Shown: positions 28,906 to 33,236 of the stretch, piece after piece
Numbering within the stretch: position 1 is the stretch's first letter
Layout of the letters: every line of letters begins with the position of its first letter
From: Chrysophaeum taylorii
Taxonomy: Eukaryota; Sar; Pelagophyceae; Pelagomonadales; Pelagomonadaceae
Length of the DNA: 33,236 nucleotides
Assembly: GCA_029834535.1 (NCBI GenBank)
Contig: JAQMWT010000204.1
Span: forward strand, 1-33,236
Direction of reading: 5' to 3'
Notes under the pieces: generated by a model
Databases searched by the model: none
Told to the model about the DNA's origin: nothing
The model's input: the letters and a program-made list of their open reading frames with translations, nothing else
Made by a program: the position numbers and the translations under genes

Positions 28906-29280
28906 TGAGCTCTCGCGTGCGATTGTTGGTTTCCAGTCACCCACTGCACTTGCAAGAGGCTCCGAAGACATGTGTGAACATGCAACAAAAATTTGCTGCA
29001 GCCTTAGGTTATGCTCATGAACGCCACGTACTTCAGCTGAATAATCTTGGCTCGTCCCGAGAAGCAACAGATACGGCGTACACCGTTACGCGAGTTCCTC
29101 TTCGTTTGGCACCGCATCGCTCGGACACTCAGCCTTTGACTCTCGAGATGACGGCCGAGTTGCTCACGATGCCGGTGGACCATGATTGGGCTAGCTTGTC
29201 TAAGACAGATTCGTTCAAACATTTAGCGTCTGTCGTCCCTCCAGACACGCTTGCGATTTTAGCAGTCGATCTGCACAACT
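28435..29280 (+). other. C5 cytosine DNA methyltransferase domain inside Pol (spans a frame break)
   Basis: The domain covers about 280 codons over two frames joined near 28850-28950. Seen directly: motif I FSGAGGSTLGL (28459), the Asp of motif II (28543), and motif IV PPC (28699-28707). In the second frame: LQEAPKTC near 28950, a possible degenerate motif VI (ENV); KFAAALGYAHERHVLQLN; LGSSREATDTAYTVTR near 29045-29095, a weak motif VIII candidate; LTLEMTAELLTMP (29136), motif IX-like; and HLASVVPPDTLA (29220), motif X-like, with the usual GN replaced. Little space remains between VIII and IX for a target-recognition domain. Position between protease/linker and RT means it would be translated as part of Pol. 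Function is inferred from motifs I and IV; the later motifs are weaker. Confidence 0.8.
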
Positions 29281-30341
29281 CCGTGACCAGAGGTTTCCGC
29301 CAAAGTGGCGAAGTCCTGCCGACAGCGTTAAGCCCGACAGATCGATCCTCTGAGCAGTATTTGCGAATCTCCGACACCACCTTTCGTCACGTACAGATTC
29401 CGCTGTTAAATACGCGTACTCGTGTCGTTAAGTGGGTGTCAAAAGATGATCCCCAGGATCCCACTAAATGGGAACCGTCAGAAGTCCCTATGCTTCCGCT
29501 TCCAACAGATGCGCCGGGGACGGCTCATGCTTTTTCTGCTGCCCCCCCCCGACAACCAACACAATCAAAAGTAGACGTTCCGCCGGATCCTGAACCTGAA
29601 CATGAGCCGAAAGTAAGGAGCGAGCCGAATGTGCGCGTCAAAGGTGAAAAGATCAATAAGAGCCACCCTGAGGTGAGGTTCAAATACGAAGAAAAGTTCG
29701 ATGTGCCATGGAAGGAAGCGCCGCGCGATGCGGGCGGTGTACCGTTACCGCAGACTCCCGAGCACGCCAAGGACAATGATGCGATGAAAGTCGTAATTCC
29801 GACGAAGGAAGAAGTCGAAAAGGTTGTTCGAGATCTGGGAATTCCCGACAACCCGTATCTGGATGATGATGCGAAGATGATGTTGAGCCACTGCGTGCAA
29901 TACGCGTGGGCTTTCTTTGATCCGATTATGAGACCCGCGGACTTGCCACCGGTTTCTCTGCGATTTAAAGACGCAAACCCACGACCGATCAAGATGACGC
30001 CTTATAGGTTGACGCCAGCAAAGCTCGAATGTCTCAGAAAGCAGATCACTGAGTGGTGTCGCGATGGAGTCATCCGACCGGCGAACTCTCCGTGGGGATT
30101 CCCTGTATTGATGCTGCCTAAGAAGGGAGCAGAGGCCGGGACGTCGAATGCTTTTCGTGCTGCAGTTGACTTGCGTCAGCTCAATGATCAGCTGGTCAAT
30201 GACAGTTGGCCGAATATTCGTCAAGATGATGCTTTGGCTTTTCTTGCCATGCGCCGTTGGCGGACGTGCATTGATATTCGATGGGGTTATCATACGCCAC
30301 ATATCATATTCCGATTAAAGCCCAGACACCGCACAGGCTAA
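28905..30341 (+). CDS. Pol segment: C-terminal half of the methyltransferase and N-terminal half of reverse transcriptase
   Basis: 478 codons in one frame, shifted by -1 from the preceding Pol segment; no separate start codon is implied. Residues 20-125 complete the methyltransferase domain (motifs IX and X-like). A Pro/Glu/Lys-rich linker follows (about 200-300). Residues about 355-475 are the fingers and start of the palm of a gypsy-type RT: PYRLTPAKLECLRKQI, GVIRPANSPWGFPVLMLPKK, FRAAVDLRQLND and CIDIRWGYH. The last contains the first catalytic Asp (motif A, near 30271). The catalytic YxDD box is not in this frame; the frame ends 70 bases later. RT copies the element RNA into DNA inside particles. 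Confidence 0.85.
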   Translation: MSSRVRLLVSSHPLHLQEAPKTCVNMQQKFAAALGYAHERHVLQLNNLGSSREATDTAYTVTRVPLRLAPHRSDTQPLTLEMTAELLTMPVDHDWASLSKTDSFKHLASVVPPDTLAILAVDLHNSVTRGFRQSGEVLPTALSPTDRSSEQYLRISDTTFRHVQIPLLNTRTRVVKWVSKDDPQDPTKWEPSEVPMLPLPTDAPGTAHAFSAAPPRQPTQSKVDVPPDPEPEHEPKVRSEPNVRVKGEKINKSHPEVRFKYEEKFDVPWKEAPRDAGGVPLPQTPEHAKDNDAMKVVIPTKEEVEKVVRDLGIPDNPYLDDDAKMMLSHCVQYAWAFFDPIMRPADLPPVSLRFKDANPRPIKMTPYRLTPAKLECLRKQITEWCRDGVIRPANSPWGFPVLMLPKKGAEAGTSNAFRAAVDLRQLNDQLVNDSWPNIRQDDALAFLAMRRWRTCIDIRWGYHTPHIIFRLKPRHRTG

Positions 30342-32245
30342 AATGCACTCGCGACGGCACGCTCACCGCCCCTCTCGGTTTAGACTACAAACATTGCGCC
30401 ATACCCATGGTACACTCACAGTCAACTGAGACGCACGCTCGCTTGTCGCACAGTACGATGCCCAAACACCTTTCGATTCATGATACGCAGAACACTGTCG
30501 TCTCAGCCACCGCTGAAGCGCCTCCTCCGACCGCCGCCCGGCTCTGCGCTCGTTTCGCAATCATGGTCTCTCGGTCTCACCAGCAATTCGAAGATTTTAC
30601 CCAGTTCGAATTACGAGGGCGTATTAGTATTTCACCGACAACAAGATTCGTTTCGATTCGTATCAGTCATGCCTCCTATGGCTACTCTGGCTACATCGGA
30701 ACTCAACTCAAGGCACGTACCGAAGTCCCTCTTTCTAAGGACCTCCGTCACGCGCCAAGACCTGATGAGTATTCGTCGTTCCTTCCCGCTTCAACGCGAC
30801 TCCCGACGATCAAATCCTCGACGATTTGTGATGACACAAAGTTCCGTCATCAATGCAATTCAGAGCCCCCCACGCTCTTCCGTCAGTCTCTTGCAGGTCA
30901 CACCTCTCAAGTTTCAGCATTCCACCCTCGCTCGATTTTATCCAGCATGCTGCCATATGCAAACGAAGTTCAGTCACGCCAACGCCACACTTCGCAGTTA
31001 TCGCCAGTCTCGCGCAATAAATGCCCGCCACCAAATGATAGCCGCACGCAGAGTCCTTTACTCACCTCTCTTCACGTCCCTCCCAGCACTATGCTTGACG
31101 TTGAAGCTCTGCACCACTGTGGTTCGGTTACAACACATCTCGCATATCGACAACACCTTCTGTCGAATGTCCCCCTTTCGGTCACTGCACGATTCACCAG
31201 GGATGCACAACGCTCGCTCGCGCTTGTACATCAAGGGAAGTTTGATTCTGGTGAAAACGGTTGGATTCTGATGTCAACGACTCGGCATGAAATGAATAGA
31301 TCAGTCGATTGTCCCAGTTCAGGATCACTTTGCAACACAGAACACGAAAGATGCGACTTTGACCATACCTTCGAAGTCAACTCCCCCCCTGACACGGACA
31401 CTATCTTCGAGCAGTCCATCGCCTTCAGGCATTTTCTTCTGTTGTCCGACCCTTCTTTTTGCACAGGGCACAGAGTCGTCAGCACAGGACACACGCCTGT
31501 ATCCACCATCATACGCGATACACTCGCAAACCTCAGTCTCCGCCCAGTCATCTTTCGATGATAGCCACTGGAGACTTACACGAGACTACGAACCCCAACC
31601 TACAGCAAATTTAGGTTTTCATACTTATGGCCAACCCCAGACAACATAAGATCCATCGATCGCGATTACACCCCACATCATTCTACACGCTCATAGCCTA
31701 GCTTCAGCTGTCCACGCTACACTCAGGACGACAGCGACGTATGTGACAGGCAATTCGGTTCTCATCTTCCAGAAACAGCTCCGCCTTACTCGCTCCCATT
31801 ACGACGATTACCTTACCATGTCGAAACCGATTTGGTTAAATGGTATCTTCATGTGGGATCACGCTGGCGCTCCGTCACATCGTACATCTTTACTAGCCCA
31901 ACATTAGCCACACAATGCAAAATCCCACGGCCACTCTCATTATTCGCCTTTCGATCAACTGGTCTGTGCTACAATTCCCGACTGCCTGACCCAAGATCCC
32001 TCCTGTTATTATTCGTTAGACCACCCGCTCTACTCAGATGCTCCCCCAGCCACTTAGTATTTATCCACCGGCACACACCGTCCCCTATATCATTAGCCAC
32101 CGAGCAAGACGATGATCTGATCTCTCGCACAACATTCGCCATACTTCATCGTCTCCTCGCGACTCGACATCCATTTGTCCTTGGCCCGACATTTGTTTTG
32201 TTTGTCCCAGATTTCGCTCATCACCGAGTTCAATCTGCGAGGGCG
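30281..32245 (+). pseudogene. Collapsed 3' half of pol (RT palm/thumb, RNase H, integrase not recoverable)
   Basis: From 30281 the RT sense moves to another frame, where YHIPIKAQTPHR and TRDGTL echo the gypsy GYHQIPI..TAF.TRDG stretch. NTVVSATAEA near 30490 echoes the block following YxDD, and FELRGRISIS echoes F.FLGR.IS. These echoes are separated by scrambled sequence, and no YxDD, RNase H or integrase HHCC/DDE motif can be read in any frame. A 426-codon frame is open here (30281-31561), but its composition is Ser/Thr/His/Pro-rich and unlike pol. The plus strand is strikingly C-rich and G-poor compared with the upstream coding part. The region ends at the right LTR. Confidence 0.6.
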
Positions 32246-32430
32246 TAGAGATAGAAAATTCCACTTAGGGTTAGGACCCCCCCCCCCTTAACCTCACACT
32301 CACCTACAACCACAAAATCGCTGTGTCGCACACCGTGCTGCTCTTTGTGTCGTTAGAGGACAGGACGAAAGGCAGCACTACCACTGCCACCATTCTCTAC
32401 CAGAGGCACAGTGATTTTTACTGTTCTCTA
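32246..32430 (+). repeat. LTR copy C (185 bp), right LTR
   Basis: It starts TAGAGATAGAAAATTCC and ends TTTTTACTGTTCTCTA. It is near-identical to LTR B apart from a longer C-run and a few substitutions, which supports a fairly recent insertion. The preceding bases GCGAGGGCG are a weak polypurine tract. The following bases are CTCATCTTCG. Confidence 0.92.
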
Positions 32431-33236
32431 CTCATCTTCGTATAGGATGGCGGGGTGCGCCTCGTGGTCGTCAGCGTGATCACTACCTGAACCATCCGAG
32501 GGAGACTCCGGTTCCCCGAACGTAAGATGCGCCGGATACGGCGAGATGGAGGCACGATGCGAATAATCCGCGAGAGTGCGAGCCTTGAGGTCGGGGTGAG
32601 GTGCGGTTGGGATCGCGTCATTGGTCCGACGAGACAGCGCCGTGTCGTTATACGGGAGACGGACCTGCCCACCACGAACGAAGATCGTGGTATGTACGGC
32701 ACGTACCTAATGCGAGCGATGGATCGATCTATGGGTGAGCGTGCGGATCTTCGATAATGTTGGGGGGATAGTGGGTATTGAGAATGACGGTGTCGATGTG
32801 CTGGACGATCTGGGCTTCAGTGAGGCGTTGAGCTGGTTCGAAGGACTCCGTCAGCTTGAGGATGTTTAGAACGAAACCGACGTTGTGAACAAAGTCCATT
32901 GAACGAGGGTCATGCGCGAGCGTGAGCGCATGGTGCTTGACGTTGCGCACGAGCTGTGTCATGTTAGCTGGGATATGGGCTTTGAGGAGCTCGACCGTCG
33001 CCGCGAGCCGTTGAATAGCCGGCGCATTGGACGCCGCAATGGACTTGATAGACTGCAAAATACTGATGTGCCCGTGAGCGGGATTCTTGGGCGTCAGGTA
33101 TGAGATGAGGCCATCGAGAAGCCCATCAGCAGCCAGATTCAAGTCGGAGGGAGTGGGTAGCCTCGGGTCGAAAGAAAGGGATTATTTGTCAGTTAAGGTG
33201 CAAACCAACGGGATGGTGGCACCGATCGAGTTCAGC
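32431..33236 (-). pseudogene. Minus-strand coding region of unknown family, cut by the LTR and by the window edge
   Basis: On the minus strand a frame from about 33190 to 32729 encodes a helical, Leu/Ala-rich protein (ILQSIKSIAASNAPAIQRL, TQLVRNVKHHALTLAHDPRS, FVLNILKLTESFEPAQRL, IVQHIDTVILNTHYPPNI) with strongly biased third positions. It ends at a stop at 32729. Immediately after, a +1-shifted frame is open from about 32713 to 32431 (VRGGQVRLPYNDTALS, ADYSHRASISPYPAHL, then an acidic tail) and runs straight into the LTR, whose TAG supplies the stop. I do not recognise the family. The two frames may be one gene with an indel or a small intron. A Gag-like protein of another retroelement is another possibility. 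Confidence 0.45.

Larger units (their letters stand above)
22725..32430 (+). mobile_element. Nested LTR-retrotransposon cluster containing a DNMT-encoding Ty3/gypsy-like element
   Basis: Four LTR-like sequences of one family lie here: an inverted partial one (22725-22812) and direct copies at 22813-23009, 23215-23400 and 32246-32430. Between the last two is a 8.8-kb internal region with a leader, gag, a Cys/RS-rich segment, protease, linker, C5 methyltransferase, RT and a decayed 3' pol. The order PR before RT with the remaining space downstream of RT fits Ty3/gypsy rather than Ty1/copia. No target-site duplication pairs 23214 with 32431 (ATGAC against CTCAT). The two outer LTRs may therefore come from different insertions, or the locus recombined. 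Confidence 0.8.

Overview
This window is nuclear DNA from a eukaryote. The only convincing host gene is a full-length, uninterrupted gene for the PP2A scaffold (A/PR65) subunit. Almost everything else is repeats and decayed transposable elements of eukaryotic type: a Helitron-type Pif1 helicase fragment, a hAT transposase, a Ty3/gypsy-like LTR retrotransposon and an unclassified transposon-like gene. The long intron-free conserved gene in a transposon-packed, moderately GC-rich genome would fit an intron-poor alga such as a red alga. That assignment is a guess; nothing here proves the taxon.

Layout. From 1 to about 11.9 kb there are five tandem copies of a ~1.9-2.2 kb macro-repeat (the first stretched to ~3.65 kb by an insertion). 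Each copy has a GC-hairpin junction, a GC-rich core of diverged subrepeats and an AT-richer tail. The first copy carries a ~1 kb insertion with a Helitron-type helicase remnant. The third carries a possible MITE of ~225 bp. From 12.1 to 13.9 kb lies the left part of a hAT transposon, whose catalytic segment is triplicated in exact 351-bp steps. At 14.2 kb sits a stray 176-bp module, almost identical to one inside the macro-repeats. From 14.6 to 17.5 kb (minus strand) is a frame-broken transposon-like gene with a Cys-rich N-terminus, coiled coil, a transposase-like middle and a Tudor/agenet-like C-terminus. The PP2A gene runs 17.73-19.87 kb and is followed by about 2.8 kb with no gene I recognise.

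From 22.7 to 32.4 kb is the most notable object. It is a nested cluster of short (~185-197 bp) LTRs bounded by TAGAGA/TCTCTA, containing a Ty3/gypsy-like element. Its coding order is gag - Cys-rich/RS-rich segment - aspartic protease - post-protease linker domain - C5 cytosine DNA methyltransferase - reverse transcriptase. The methyltransferase shows motif I (FSGAGGSTLGL), the catalytic PPC of motif IV, and C-terminal segments resembling motifs IX and X. It lies between protease and RT, so it would be made as part of the Pol polyprotein. The copy is damaged: most frame changes look like single-base losses, and the second half of pol (from ~30.3 kb) has collapsed with an abrupt strand-composition flip. 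The right-hand LTR abuts a minus-strand coding region (32.43-33.2 kb), so the retroelement cluster may have split a gene.

How the parts relate: the window looks like a transposon graveyard around one housekeeping gene. The retroelement-encoded methyltransferase would let an active relative methylate its own or host DNA, which is known for retrotransposons of dinoflagellates and charophytes but is otherwise rare.
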